From NCBI RefSeq assembly GCF_001465545.3, contig NZ_CP013480.3, positions 4,774,001 to 4,838,000 of the forward strand: DNA of 64,000 nucleotides, read 5' to 3'. The notes below the pieces were generated by a model. That model was not told the origin of the DNA. It saw nothing but the letters and a program-made list of their open reading frames with translations, and did not search any database. How positions within the stretch are numbered: position 1 is the first letter of the stretch; every line of letters starts with the position of its first letter. Made by a program: the position numbers and the translations under genes. This document shows, one piece after another, positions 12,676 to 21,664 of this stretch. The DNA comes from Pandoraea norimbergensis (GTDB lineage Bacteria; Pseudomonadota; Gammaproteobacteria; Burkholderiales; Burkholderiaceae).

Positions 12676-13017
12676 ATGAGCGCATTGCCTCCCTGTCCGA
12701 AATGCAATTCCGAGTTCACGTATGAAGACGGGGGCCTCTGCATCTGCCCGGAATGTGCACACGAATGGTCTGCGCAAGCGGCCACGACGGCCGAGCCGAC
12801 CGAAAAGGCTTATCGCGATTCGACCGGCACCGTTCTGCAAAACGGCGACACCGTGACGGTCATCAAAGACCTGAAGCTGAAAGGCTCCGGCGGCGTGATC
12901 AAGATGGGAACCAAGGTAAAGAACATCCGGCTGGTGGACAGCGATCACGACATCGATTGCAAGATCGACGGCTTTGGCGCCATGAGCCTGAAGACGGAAT
13001 TCGTCAAAAAGGTTTAA
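12676..13017 (+). CDS. yjdM: YjdM/PhnA-family zinc-ribbon protein
   Basis: A 113-residue protein with an N-terminal zinc ribbon, [25 protein letters not shown] (cysteines at about 7, 10, 23 and 26), then the PhnA/YjdM domain with [23 protein letters not shown] and the [21 protein letters not shown] end. Length and order match E. coli YjdM, once called PhnA. Despite the old name it is not the phosphonoacetate hydrolase, and the cellular role is unclear. A good ribosome binding site (AAGGA) precedes the ATG. A GC-rich hairpin follows the gene (13033-13064), without a T tract. Confidence 0.9.
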   Translation: MSALPPCPKCNSEFTYEDGGLCICPECAHEWSAQAATTAEPTEKAYRDSTGTVLQNGDTVTVIKDLKLKGSGGVIKMGTKVKNIRLVDSDHDIDCKIDGFGAMSLKTEFVKKV

Positions 13018-13070
13018 CGAACCACGCCAACGGTGCGCTTGCCGATCAACCGGCAACCGCACCGCGTGCC

Positions 13071-13505
13071 TCATAGCGTCTTCACGTGTGTCGCCGTTGC
13101 GTCGTCAACAGCAGTAAAGCCCAGCCGAACATAGAAGACTGCGGCAGATTCCGTATCCGTCGTCAGCCGCACCTGATGAAACTGAGGCGAAGCCTTTTTC
13201 AGCAACGCGGCAACAAGGGCCTCGCCGATACCGCGACGTCGAAACGCGTTCGCGACGTAAAGACGGCGCAGGCGCGCCGTTGTCCCGCCGGGCAGATAAG
13301 GATCGATGTTCAATCCACCGATCCCCGCCAGCACGCCGTTGTCCGCAGCCACGAGCAGACACTCTCCCGGCTTGTCGAACCGATTGCTCCCGTTACGCCA
13401 GTCATCCATCAAGCGCCCGATAAATCGGTAGCCTTGCGCCGATGCCTCCCGTTCCAGTTCAGCTAACTGCGGCGGAAGAGATGTCACTTGATGGATTGAG
13501 AACAT
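13071..13505 (-). CDS. GNAT-family N-acetyltransferase
   Basis: A ~144-residue acetyltransferase. RLRRLYVANAFRRRGIGEALVAALL (about residues 80-104) is the acetyl-CoA motif A (R-R-G-I-G), and TTDTESAAVFYVRLGFTAVDD near the end is motif B. The N-terminal half has ECLLVAADNGVLAGIGGLNIDPYLPG, the substrate-side strand. The start at 13505 (MFSIHQ) is preferred to 13523, which has no ribosome binding site either. The substrate is unknown. It is convergent with yjdM. Confidence 0.8.
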   Translation of the reverse strand: MFSIHQVTSLPPQLAELEREASAQGYRFIGRLMDDWRNGSNRFDKPGECLLVAADNGVLAGIGGLNIDPYLPGGTTARLRRLYVANAFRRRGIGEALVAALLKKASPQFHQVRLTTDTESAAVFYVRLGFTAVDDATATHVKTL

Positions 13506-13580
13506 AGTTGAATGGGGTCGCAATCAGATCAGTACGGAACATTGGCGCGTCAATGCCCCGATTATCGCCAGTTCCCCAGA

Positions 13581-14843
13581 TCAGCGGGAAGGCTGCCTCA
13601 GCACCGGCTTGAGATTCTCATCCAGCGCCCAATGCGTGGCGCGAGGCTCGATCCGTACGCCACCCACCCATCGCGTGGTCTCCGCATAGTCCGGCCAGTA
13701 GGCGCCGCCGTGCAGCACCTGCTCGCCTAACGGCGTCAACCGAACGACGCGCTTTTCGCGCGCCAGTTGCGCGTCGGCATCGAATTCTGCGATGAGAGGA
13801 TGCCGTCCCTCAGTCAGGCCACGCATCATCGCGTAGAACATCGTGTCCCCCAGAAACGGCAGCGGGTCGCGTCGCAAGGTCAGCTCAGAAAACACCTGCG
13901 CAAGCGTGATGCCCTCGCCCTCGCGAATGATTTCCAGCGCAAGTCGCTCGGTCAGTCCCAGACCATCGTGCAGGGACGGCAACTCCTGCAACTGGCGTTT
14001 AAGCGCGGGCACGAGTAGTGGAAGCGGTAGCGCGGAATTCGCCTCCCGACAGAGTTCCGCCCAAGCCTGCGGCGTCGAAGCCCGGTAAGCCTCCCACGCG
14101 GTGCGCGCCAACGAAAACGCGTCGTCATGCAGCACCCGGCGGCGCGGCCAGAGCCACGCCAGCACTTGCGGCGCCAATTGGCCCATGCCGACGAATCGGT
14201 CCACGCCCGGGACACTGTCGATCTCGATCAATTCCAACCGCTCGGGCCGCCGCGTCATGTTCGCGAGCACCGCAATCAGAGCCAACTGGTCGTAAGCATC
14301 GGCCTCGCACCACAGCACAGCACGTTTGGCCTGAGAGATTCGGGACAACGCGCCGTACTCGCTCTGCGCTCGCCGCCTCGCAGCTTGCAACGGAATATCG
14401 AAACACTGACTGATGAACTCACAGCGCGTCTCAATCAGCGCCGCCAGCGGCACATCCGGCACCGGCCCCATGCAGTACGGGTCGGCAAACATGTGGAATT
14501 CGCCTTGAAACCCGGCCACGCGCAGACTGTGCGCGATGTCGTTTCCGCAACGCCAATGCTGCGTGCCGGCTTCATCGTCAGCAGCAAATTGAGGATGCCG
14601 CGCGGCGAACTCAATGGCATCGGCATGAGCCTTGAGTTTCGGCCAACTGGCGAAACCCAGCTCACGCGCAATCAGCCATTGCGCATCGGCGAGCACTGGC
14701 GATGCGCCACGATGCAGCAGCGCGTTTTGCCCGACAGACGGGCCTTGTTCCTGCAATTGTTTGAGGCGTTGCTTGGCACGCTTGCGCAACTGCGCAAGGT
14801 CGATGTAACCGTTTTGCGCCGTCGCGCGAAGGTCTTGAGGCAT
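13581..14843 (-). CDS. DUF1835 domain-containing protein
   Basis: A 420-residue protein. The DUF1835 domain starts near residue 100 with the marker HWRCGNDIAHSLRVAGFQGE followed by MFADPYCMGPVPD, and the later part (about residues 320-415) resembles the associated DUF3658-type tail. The first ~90 residues form an added charged, helical segment rich in K, Q and R (RKRAKQRLKQLQEQ), which resembles ankyrin-protein N-termini seen beside such domains. The function is unknown. GGAGATCGT ahead of the ATG gives a sound start. Confidence 0.75.
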   Translation of the reverse strand: MPQDLRATAQNGYIDLAQLRKRAKQRLKQLQEQGPSVGQNALLHRGASPVLADAQWLIARELGFASWPKLKAHADAIEFAARHPQFAADDEAGTQHWRCGNDIAHSLRVAGFQGEFHMFADPYCMGPVPDVPLAALIETRCEFISQCFDIPLQAARRRAQSEYGALSRISQAKRAVLWCEADAYDQLALIAVLANMTRRPERLELIEIDSVPGVDRFVGMGQLAPQVLAWLWPRRRVLHDDAFSLARTAWEAYRASTPQAWAELCREANSALPLPLLVPALKRQLQELPSLHDGLGLTERLALEIIREGEGITLAQVFSELTLRRDPLPFLGDTMFYAMMRGLTEGRHPLIAEFDADAQLAREKRVVRLTPLGEQVLHGGAYWPDYAETTRWVGGVRIEPRATHWALDENLKPVLRQPSR

Positions 14844-15087
14844 ACGATCTCCAAAGATAGCCGTATCCGCTCATTGGCCGGGAGTCGCATGAAAAATGCG
14901 GTGAAACGCTTTACCTGGGCAGAACCCTTTCCGCGGAATGGAGGCGCGGTTGCACGCCGTGGCCGATTCTACATCAACCGGATGCCGAACGAAGTGCAGC
15001 GCCACTGCTGTGCTTTCCTCAACGCAGGATGCCTATAATCGCGAAAATGAGTGACCACCGCGTCCGAACGCAATAAAGGAATTCACC

Positions 15088-16680
15088 TTGATCTACGAAG
15101 TCATCATTGCCGGCGCGGGCCCCGTCGGTTTATTTCTTGCCTGCGAGCTACGCCTCGCCGGCCTGTCGGTCTTGGTGCTGGAGCAAGCCGAAACACCGGA
15201 ATCGCCTTTAAAACGGCTGCCCTTCGGATTGCGCGGCCTGTCGATGCCCACGCTCGATGCTTTCTATCGTCGCGGCTTGCTCGATGACATCACCGCACCA
15301 CAACGTGCGAAGGCCAACACCGGCACGAATGCAAACGCAAGTGTCCCGCACTGGATGCAACAAGCCCGCCGCCCCGGCGGGCATTTCGCGGGCATCCAGT
15401 TCTTTCAGGATGATATCGACACCTCGAAGTGGCCATACTTCCAGCCCAACCCGGCCGGCACCATCTTCGCGGTCGACATGGAACACATCGAAACGGTGCT
15501 GGCGACGCGCGCCATTGCATCGGGCGCGCAAATCCGGCGGGGTTGCGGCGTCGACGGCTTCGACACCACCGATGACGGCGTCACCGTTCACGCGAACGGC
15601 GAAATCTTCCGCGCGCAATGGCTGATCGGCTGCGACGGCGCACGCAGTGCCGTGCGCAAAGCTGCTGGCATCGAATTCGTCGGCACCGATCCCGAGTTCA
15701 CCGGCTACTCGGTGCAGGTCGAGTTGGCCGATCCGGACAAACTCACGCCCGGCCGCCACTACACGCCCACGGGCATGTACACCTACCAGCCGCCCGGCAC
15801 CGTCGCGATGGCCGACTTCGACGGCGGCGCGTTCCACCGCACACAGCCCATCACGCGCGAACACGTACAGACGGTATTACGCCGCGTCTCCAACACCGAC
15901 GTCACCGTGAACGCCCTCTCGCTGGCGACCACCTGGACCGATCGCGCCCATCAAGCCACCACCTATCGCAAGGGACGCGTGCTGCTCGCAGGCGACGCAG
16001 CGCACATTCATTCGCCCATGGGCGGCCAAGGGCTGAATCTGGGACTGGGCGACGCGATGAACCTCGCGTGGAAGCTCGCGGCGACCGTCCGGGGCGACGC
16101 GCCACCCGACCTGCTCGACACCTACACGACCGAACGTCATCCGGTCGGCGCGCAGGTGCTCGACTGGTCGCGCGCGCAAATCGGCATCATGCGGCCGGCC
16201 CCAAGCTCCCGCGCGCTCGAAGCCATCCTCCGCGACGTCCTCGACACCCGCGATGGCGCGACCTACTTTGCCGAACGCGTATGGGGAGCATGCCTGCGCT
16301 ATGACCTCGGCAGCGAGCATCCGTTAGTCGGTCGCAGCGCGCCGGATTTCGAATTCGTCGATGGCAAGAAGCTCGGTGCGTTGCTCACGAACGGCAAGGG
16401 CTTGCTGCTGGACTTCGATGCCGATACGTCATTGAAGACCCTCGCGAACCGCTGGCGCGACCGCTTCGCGTACGTCGGCTGCGACGCCAAGCATCGCTTC
16501 GGTTTGCGTGCCGTTCTGTTGCGCCCCGACGGCTTCGTCGCCTGGGCCAGCGACACTAGCAATTCCAACGATCCCAACGACCCCAACGACCCCAACGCCC
16601 CCCGCAGCGCCACGCCGCCCGACCTTGACGCCCTCGCGCAAGCCGCGTCGCGTTGGTTCGGCGCGCCCAACGACGCATGA
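15088..16680 (+). CDS. FAD-dependent aromatic monooxygenase (class A, PheA/TfdB/Rox type)
   Basis: A 530-residue flavoprotein hydroxylase. It has the dinucleotide motif GAGPVG (about residues 9-14), the DG motif GCDGARSAVRKAAG (about 180-193) and the GD motif RVLLAGDAAHIHSPMGGQGL (about 295-314). The C-terminal ~130 residues form the thioredoxin-like domain of phenol-hydroxylase and rifampicin-monooxygenase types. The start is TTG with AAAGGA 7 bp upstream. Near the C-terminus a 9-bp repeat encodes (NDP)n. Its stop overlaps the start of the ABC exporter (ATGA), so the two are translationally coupled. The substrate is unknown; such enzymes hydroxylate aromatic compounds or antibiotics using NAD(P)H and O2. 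Confidence 0.85.
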   Translation: MIYEVIIAGAGPVGLFLACELRLAGLSVLVLEQAETPESPLKRLPFGLRGLSMPTLDAFYRRGLLDDITAPQRAKANTGTNANASVPHWMQQARRPGGHFAGIQFFQDDIDTSKWPYFQPNPAGTIFAVDMEHIETVLATRAIASGAQIRRGCGVDGFDTTDDGVTVHANGEIFRAQWLIGCDGARSAVRKAAGIEFVGTDPEFTGYSVQVELADPDKLTPGRHYTPTGMYTYQPPGTVAMADFDGGAFHRTQPITREHVQTVLRRVSNTDVTVNALSLATTWTDRAHQATTYRKGRVLLAGDAAHIHSPMGGQGLNLGLGDAMNLAWKLAATVRGDAPPDLLDTYTTERHPVGAQVLDWSRAQIGIMRPAPSSRALEAILRDVLDTRDGATYFAERVWGACLRYDLGSEHPLVGRSAPDFEFVDGKKLGALLTNGKGLLLDFDADTSLKTLANRWRDRFAYVGCDAKHRFGLRAVLLRPDGFVAWASDTSNSNDPNDPNDPNAPRSATPPDLDALAQAASRWFGAPNDA

Positions 16681-18419
16681 CGGCGCCCGAGTCCACCGCA
16701 GCGCCGGCCGCCATCGGCCTCGGCAGCGCGGCACGCGATCTTTATCGTGCGCTCTGGCACCATGCCGCCGGCGTGCGCCCGCAAATGCTCGGCGCTGCCG
16801 GCCTGCTGTCGGCTGCCCAGTTACTGCGGCTGACCATGCCATGGCTCGCGGCGCAGGCCATCAACGCGCTCCAGCAGGACAACATGCCGCTGGCCGGCCG
16901 ATGGATTATTTACCTCGTCGGCATCTACCTGCTGTCGTGGCTGCTGCATGGCCCCGGCCGCATTCTGGAACGCAACGTCGGCGTACGCGTGCGGGTACGG
17001 CTGGCCGACGAGCTTTACGCGCGCATCGCCGCCGCACCGCTGGTCTGGCGCGACGGCAGACATTCGGGCGAGCTACAGCACCGCGTGGTGCAGGCGAGCC
17101 GCGCGCTGTCCGACTTCGCCCAGAACCAGTTCGGTTATCTGCAAAGCGCCTTCAACTTCGTCGGACCGTTGGTCGCACTCGCCCTGCTGTCGCGCGTTAG
17201 CGGCGCGATCGCAATCACCGGCTACGTGATCATCGCCGTCATCATCCTGCGTTTCGACCGGGTACTGATGCAGCTTGCACGCGCCGAGAACGATGCAGAA
17301 CGCCGCTACGCCGCTGCGCTGCTCGATTTCGTCGGCAACGCGGGCACCGTCATCGGGCTGCGGCTGCAAGCCGCCTCGCGCAAAGTGCTTGGCCGCCGCA
17401 TGGACGCCGTGATGGTGCCGCTACGCCGCACGGTACTCGTCAACGAGGGCAAGTGGTTTGCCGTTGACCTGCTCGGCATGGGGCTTACTTGGATTCTGGT
17501 GGTGGAGTACGTGCTGCAAACGCGGCAGCCGGGGCAGGCGATCCTGCTGGGAACTGTCTTCATGATTTATCAATATGCCCAGCAGGCCGCGACGGTCGTC
17601 GGTGCCATGGCGTCGAACTTCCAGAGCTTCGCACGCATGCATACCGATTACGGCAGTGCCGAGCCGATCTGGGACGCCCCAAGCGATCCTGACGCCACCG
17701 TGCCCGCCGTCGACCCCGACGCCGCGTGGCAGACACTGTCGCTGCACGATGCCACTTGGCACTACGCCAACAACGCACGCGGTGGTCTGCATCACGTCGA
17801 CCTCGTGCTGCAACGTGGCGCGCGCGTGGCACTCATCGGCCCGAGCGGCGGCGGCAAGAGCACGTTGCTGCGCATGCTCGCCGGTCTCTACCCGCCGCAG
17901 CAAGGCGAACTGCGACGCGATGGCCAAGCGGTGGCATGGTCCGAACTGCGCGCGTTGGCGACCCTGATCCCGCAGGAAGCCGATGTCTTCGAAGCGAGCG
18001 TCAGTGAAAACCTGACGTTTGGCGAACCCGCCGACGACGCCCTCGTGCAGTCGGCGGTGCATACCGGCGCGTTCGACGACGTGTTGCAGCGACTGCCCGA
18101 CGGCCTGAACAGCGCCCTCAGTGAGCGCGGCGGCAACCTGTCAGGCGGCCAGCGTCAGCGTCTGGCGTTGGCACGGGGTGCATTGGCGGCGCAGGGGAGT
18201 TCGTTGCTGTTGCTCGACGAGCCGACCAGCGCCCTCGATCCGCAAGCCGAGGCCCGTGTGTTCGATCGCATGGACGCCGCCTTCCCGTCGGCCTGCATAG
18301 TCGCCTCGGTGCACCGGCCGAGCTTGCTCAGCCGGTTCGACACCATCGTCGTCATGGAAGCCGGGCGCGTGGTCGATGCAGGCCCGCGCGACGAGGTCCT
18401 CGCGCGGCGCAGCCACTGA
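16677..18419 (+). CDS. ABC-type exporter, fused permease and ATPase
   Basis: A 580-residue half-transporter: a six-helix type-1 exporter membrane domain (about residues 30-310) then the ATPase with Walker A GPSGGGKST (about 387-395), signature LSGGQRQRLALARG (about 487) and Walker B LLLLDEPTSALD (about 512). Homodimers of this type export drugs, lipids or peptides from the inner membrane. The ATG at 16677 overlaps the stop codon of the monooxygenase gene as ATGA. The pairing suggests that the enzyme's substrate or product is exported. An earlier in-frame start at 16653 lies inside the upstream gene and is less likely. Confidence 0.87.
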   Translation: MTAPESTAAPAAIGLGSAARDLYRALWHHAAGVRPQMLGAAGLLSAAQLLRLTMPWLAAQAINALQQDNMPLAGRWIIYLVGIYLLSWLLHGPGRILERNVGVRVRVRLADELYARIAAAPLVWRDGRHSGELQHRVVQASRALSDFAQNQFGYLQSAFNFVGPLVALALLSRVSGAIAITGYVIIAVIILRFDRVLMQLARAENDAERRYAAALLDFVGNAGTVIGLRLQAASRKVLGRRMDAVMVPLRRTVLVNEGKWFAVDLLGMGLTWILVVEYVLQTRQPGQAILLGTVFMIYQYAQQAATVVGAMASNFQSFARMHTDYGSAEPIWDAPSDPDATVPAVDPDAAWQTLSLHDATWHYANNARGGLHHVDLVLQRGARVALIGPSGGGKSTLLRMLAGLYPPQQGELRRDGQAVAWSELRALATLIPQEADVFEASVSENLTFGEPADDALVQSAVHTGAFDDVLQRLPDGLNSALSERGGNLSGGQRQRLALARGALAAQGSSLLLLDEPTSALDPQAEARVFDRMDAAFPSACIVASVHRPSLLSRFDTIVVMEAGRVVDAGPRDEVLARRSH

Positions 18420-18429
18420 CCGTTCAAGA

Positions 18430-19227
18430 TCAGACAGCCGTTCGCCCTCGCAAGATCGCCTCGGCAAATTCGACGAAACCGGCGCCACCGGGTCCCTGCG
18501 TGATCCACGCAGGCGGCACGGGCAGTTGCGGCAGATAGTCGACGACCGTGCTCACCCCCGCCGTATGTTTGAAATACGCGAACATTGGTGCGTCATTGGT
18601 GGAATCGCCCGAATAAGCGACCACATCGCGAGCGGTCTCGGCATCTACGCCAAAGGCCTCGGCCAGTATCCGCTTCGACATCGATAACTTGTCGTAGCCG
18701 CCGAGCCAGCCCAGCACCCAGAGATTGTTGATCGTGGCGTCGGCCCCAGCGTCGATAAGTGCACGGACAATCTGCTGGTCCTGTTCCGCTGCGCTTCGGC
18801 GATACGCCAGACTGGTGAGCCGGAAAGCCTGATCGTCGGCACGTTGCGCATGAGGAATGCTCACCTCGATCCGCTCTGCAATCGACTGAAGTCGGCGCTG
18901 AACCTCGCCAACGCCTTCCGGCGCGTGCCAATACGTCCGCGTCACGCTGTGCCCGTCATTCCCCCGGGTGAGGAACAGGCCGCCGTTCTCGGCGATCACC
19001 CCGTCAACCGGCCACATGCGCGCCATCTGGTCGCACCATCCCGCCGGCGCGGCGGTCACCGGAATCACGCGAATACCGCTATCCTGCAAACGCTCGAGCG
19101 CCGAATAGGTGGCGGCGGCCAAGCGCCCCCGGTAAGTCAACGTTTCGTCCATATCGGTTAAAACGAACTGGACGGCGGAGAACTGCTGAAGGGGCGCGAG
19201 CGACAAGGTCTGCATGATCGGTTTCAT
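18430..19227 (-). CDS. HAD-superfamily phosphatase (Cof type)
   Basis: A ~265-residue HAD hydrolase with motif I VLTDMDETLT (about residues 22-31, nucleophile D and acid D), motif II VIPVTAAPAGW (T near 57), and motif IV YSGDSTNDAPMF (about 209-220). The C2-type cap sits between motifs II and III, as in Cof-like sugar phosphatases and trehalose-phosphate phosphatase relatives. The substrate is unknown. The ATG at 19227 directly follows a TTG that is also in frame. The 3' end lies 10 bp from the convergent ABC exporter gene. Confidence 0.82.
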   Translation of the reverse strand: MKPIMQTLSLAPLQQFSAVQFVLTDMDETLTYRGRLAAATYSALERLQDSGIRVIPVTAAPAGWCDQMARMWPVDGVIAENGGLFLTRGNDGHSVTRTYWHAPEGVGEVQRRLQSIAERIEVSIPHAQRADDQAFRLTSLAYRRSAAEQDQQIVRALIDAGADATINNLWVLGWLGGYDKLSMSKRILAEAFGVDAETARDVVAYSGDSTNDAPMFAYFKHTAGVSTVVDYLPQLPVPPAWITQGPGGAGFVEFAEAILRGRTAV

Positions 19228-19331
19228 CAACGAATGGCAATGATGTTCGCGCCATTATGACGGTCGATGCCGGACACTTTCTTCCCGCTGCGGGAATGGT
19301 TATCAGCAAGACGACTAAAGGACGCCTGACC

Positions 19332-19727
19332 ATGGACGATGACAAGACCAGCGCTGACACGGCCGCCATCACTGCCATTACCGCGCTCGAAGCCGAACTG
19401 CGCGCCGCGATGCTCGCCGGCGACGTCGCCGCGCTGGAGCGCCTGCTGGACGACGATCTGGTGTTCACCACGCCCGACGGGCGCGTGCTCACCAAACAGG
19501 AAGACCTGACGGTGCATCGCGACGGGCAGTTGCATCTGAAACAGTTGGACTTTTTCGATACGCAGATCCGCCGCATCGACACGCTGTATCTGACGACGAC
19601 CAAAGCGACGCTTGCCGGCCAGTACGGGACGATGACGTTCGATGGCACGTTCGCCTACACGCGACTCTGGCGGCCGCACGGGGCGACATGGCGGGTCATT
19701 GCCGGGCAGGCGGCCAAGATCGGCTAA
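19332..19727 (+). CDS. NTF2-like (SnoaL/DUF4440) protein
   Basis: A 131-residue protein with the cone-shaped NTF2 fold pattern: the helix AITALEAELRAAMLAGDVAALERLLDDDLVFTTPDGRVLTKQEDL, then strands ending RLWRPHGATWRVIAGQAAKIG, typical of DUF4440 members. Such proteins act as small enzymes or ligand-binding modules. The ATG at 19332 has AAAGGA 8 bp upstream; the frame opens earlier at 19257, but that part has no signal. The AraC gene begins 56 bp downstream, so the two may be co-transcribed. Confidence 0.8.
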   Translation: MDDDKTSADTAAITAITALEAELRAAMLAGDVAALERLLDDDLVFTTPDGRVLTKQEDLTVHRDGQLHLKQLDFFDTQIRRIDTLYLTTTKATLAGQYGTMTFDGTFAYTRLWRPHGATWRVIAGQAAKIG

Positions 19728-19783
19728 TCTGCGGTTCTGGATCACATTCACGATCATCGGAACACCCGCACGCCCCCACGCCT

Positions 19784-20611
19784 ATGCCGCAAACAACCAA
19801 ACCTGCCACCGCCGACTGGGTCAAACGCGCCACCCCGGTCGATGGCGTCGAACGCATTGAAGCGTGGTTTCACGGCAATGCGTACGCGATGCATCGCCAC
19901 GACACCTATGCCATCGGCCGCACGCTGGCGGGCGTGCAAAGCTTCAATTACCGGCGAGACCGGCGCGACAGCCTGCCGGGCCACACGATGGTGCTGCATC
20001 CCGACGAAGCCCACGACGGGCAGGCGGGGACGGAAGAAGGCTTCCGCTATCGCATGATTTATGTGCAGCCGTCGCTGTTCCAAGCCGTGCTTGGCGGGCA
20101 CGCGCTGCCGTTCGTTGAGGGGGGATTGTCGACCGATCCGCGACTGGCCGCTGCCGCCGAAACCTTGCTTCAGCAGGTCGGCGACACGCTTGAGCCGTTG
20201 GAACAAAGCGACGCACTCACCGAACTCGCCCACGCGCTGGCGACCGTGGCGGGCGATCCCCGGCGCAACCCCACGGGGGACTTTTTTGCTGCGCGCCGTG
20301 CGCTGGACTTTCTGCACGCGAACTGCACCCAAGGCGTTTCGCTGGACATGCTCGAAGCCGCGACCGGCCGAGATCGCTGGAGCCTGTCGCGCGATTTCCG
20401 CCAGTTCTACGGCACCAGCCCGTACCGCTACCTGACGATGCGCCGGCTCGACGTCGTCCGGCGCCTGCTGATGGCCGGCCAACCACTGGTCAATGCGGCC
20501 GCCGACGCGGGCTTTGCCGACCAGAGCCATATGTCGCGGCACTTCCTCAAGACGTTCGGCCTGACGCCGGGCCGCTGGCTTCAGGCCGCCCGCAGCGCCG
20601 CCGGAGGATAA
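19784..20611 (+). CDS. AraC-family transcriptional regulator
   Basis: About 275 residues. The N-terminal AraC cupin sensor domain shows AYAMHRHDTYAIGRTLAGVQSF, and the C-terminal double helix-turn-helix runs from FFAARRALDFLHANCTQGVSLDMLEAATGRDRWSLSRDFRQFYGTSPYRYL to VNAAADAGFADQSHMSRHFLKTFGLTPGRW, the strongest family signature. It most likely controls neighbouring genes (NTF2-like protein, cupin) but nothing in sequence proves the target. The ATG at 19784 was preferred to 19688 because the latter lies inside the preceding gene. Confidence 0.88.
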   Translation: MPQTTKPATADWVKRATPVDGVERIEAWFHGNAYAMHRHDTYAIGRTLAGVQSFNYRRDRRDSLPGHTMVLHPDEAHDGQAGTEEGFRYRMIYVQPSLFQAVLGGHALPFVEGGLSTDPRLAAAAETLLQQVGDTLEPLEQSDALTELAHALATVAGDPRRNPTGDFFAARRALDFLHANCTQGVSLDMLEAATGRDRWSLSRDFRQFYGTSPYRYLTMRRLDVVRRLLMAGQPLVNAAADAGFADQSHMSRHFLKTFGLTPGRWLQAARSAAGG

Positions 20612-20707
20612 GCGGGCAAGCGCGAGGCCCCGCCCCGCACAAACGTTCAATACGGTCGCGGGCCGAGCGCGTAGGCTCGACGCATCCCCTCACGACCGGA
20701 GCCAACG

Positions 20708-21136
20708 ATGCCCTCCTCCCACTACAACGCCGCCGGTGCCCCGGCGCATCGCGGACAGTCCCAAGCTATCGACCCGATAGCCAAAATCTCCCAGATCGAC
20801 GGCCATTGGCAGCCTCGCGTCGTCGCCGAAATGAACGACTACCAGTTCAAGGTCGTCAAGGTGATTGGCGAATTCGTCTGGCACGCGCATGGCGACACCG
20901 ACGAGACCTTCATCGTTCTGGAGGGCGAATTGAACATCGACGTGCGCGGCGGCCCCGAGGGTGAGCGCACCATCGTCGTGCCCGCAGGCCAGATGGTCGT
21001 GGTGCCGAAAGGCACTGAGCACAAGCCTTTCGCGCCGAAGGAAGCCAAGCTGCTGCTGATCGAACCGCGTGGGGTACGAAACACCGGTGACGGCGACGGC
21101 GGCGAACGCACGGTGGCTAACGATCAGTGGATTTGA
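20708..21136 (+). CDS. Cupin-domain protein
   Basis: A 142-residue single-domain cupin. VIGEFVWHAHGDTDETFIVLEGELNIDVRG (about residues 51-80) carries the metal-binding H-x-H and E of cupin motif 1, and VVPAGQMVVVPKGTEHKPFAPKEAKLLLIEP contains the histidine of motif 2. It probably binds one metal ion and could be a small isomerase, dioxygenase or sensor. A Shine-Dalgarno-like GGAG stretch precedes the ATG. It follows the AraC gene by 96 bp on the same strand. Confidence 0.85.
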   Translation: MPSSHYNAAGAPAHRGQSQAIDPIAKISQIDGHWQPRVVAEMNDYQFKVVKVIGEFVWHAHGDTDETFIVLEGELNIDVRGGPEGERTIVVPAGQMVVVPKGTEHKPFAPKEAKLLLIEPRGVRNTGDGDGGERTVANDQWI

Positions 21137-21664
21137 TGGCAGCGCCGGACAGCTGCCCGGGATTTTGTTCAGATTTCACAACAGATGTTTTCCAATCTGC
21201 GTATTTATCCGTCGCGCGTGGTCTCTTAAACTTGCAGTCATGTTGCGAGTCGGGAGGAGGCGCCCGCACCCGCAAAGCTTCCGGCGTACTCTCGAGTGCG
21301 CCGGTTTCAGTTGAACACCCCCTGCCGTCTCCATGAAGTGCGCCGCGAGTGCGGTGCGCTCGCGCCACACACGACGGTCATGACAAAAAAAATCGCATTA
21401 GCGGCCTTCCTCGCAGTACCCGGATCTTTCGCGATTCTCGCGCTGGTCTGCCTGCACCCGACGCTCCGGCGCGAACTCGCCCGGGCCGCTGGCCTTGAGC
21501 CGGTGTTCGCCAACCTCTCGCGCCAGCTCGTACTGGTGGCGCTGGTTTGCCACCTGCACTTGCATCACCACACGGGGATGCGCGCCTTCTGCACGTCGGG
21601 CGGCGACTGCGACGCCTTCGCACGCTAAGCGCGCTAAGCGTCCGAAGCGCCCACAAACACTAGT
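21137..21664. other. 528-bp intergenic region between cupin gene and nasS
   Basis: No well-supported gene. A possible 82-residue frame (21380-21628, plus strand) starts MTKKIALAAFLAVPGSFAILALVC, a plausible membrane anchor or signal sequence, and continues HLHLHHHTGMRAF. It lacks a ribosome binding site and any known domain. I see no clear promoter or terminator. Confidence 0.4.
21380..21628 (+). CDS. Possible small membrane protein, unsupported by homology
   Basis: An 82-residue frame with one N-terminal hydrophobic helix and a His/Cys-containing tail (HLHLHHHTGM, CTSGGDC). There is no Shine-Dalgarno sequence ahead of the ATG and I recognise no family. Listed only because the hydrophobic start looks protein-like; it may equally be chance. 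Confidence 0.2.
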   Translation: MTKKIALAAFLAVPGSFAILALVCLHPTLRRELARAAGLEPVFANLSRQLVLVALVCHLHLHHHTGMRAFCTSGGDCDAFAR

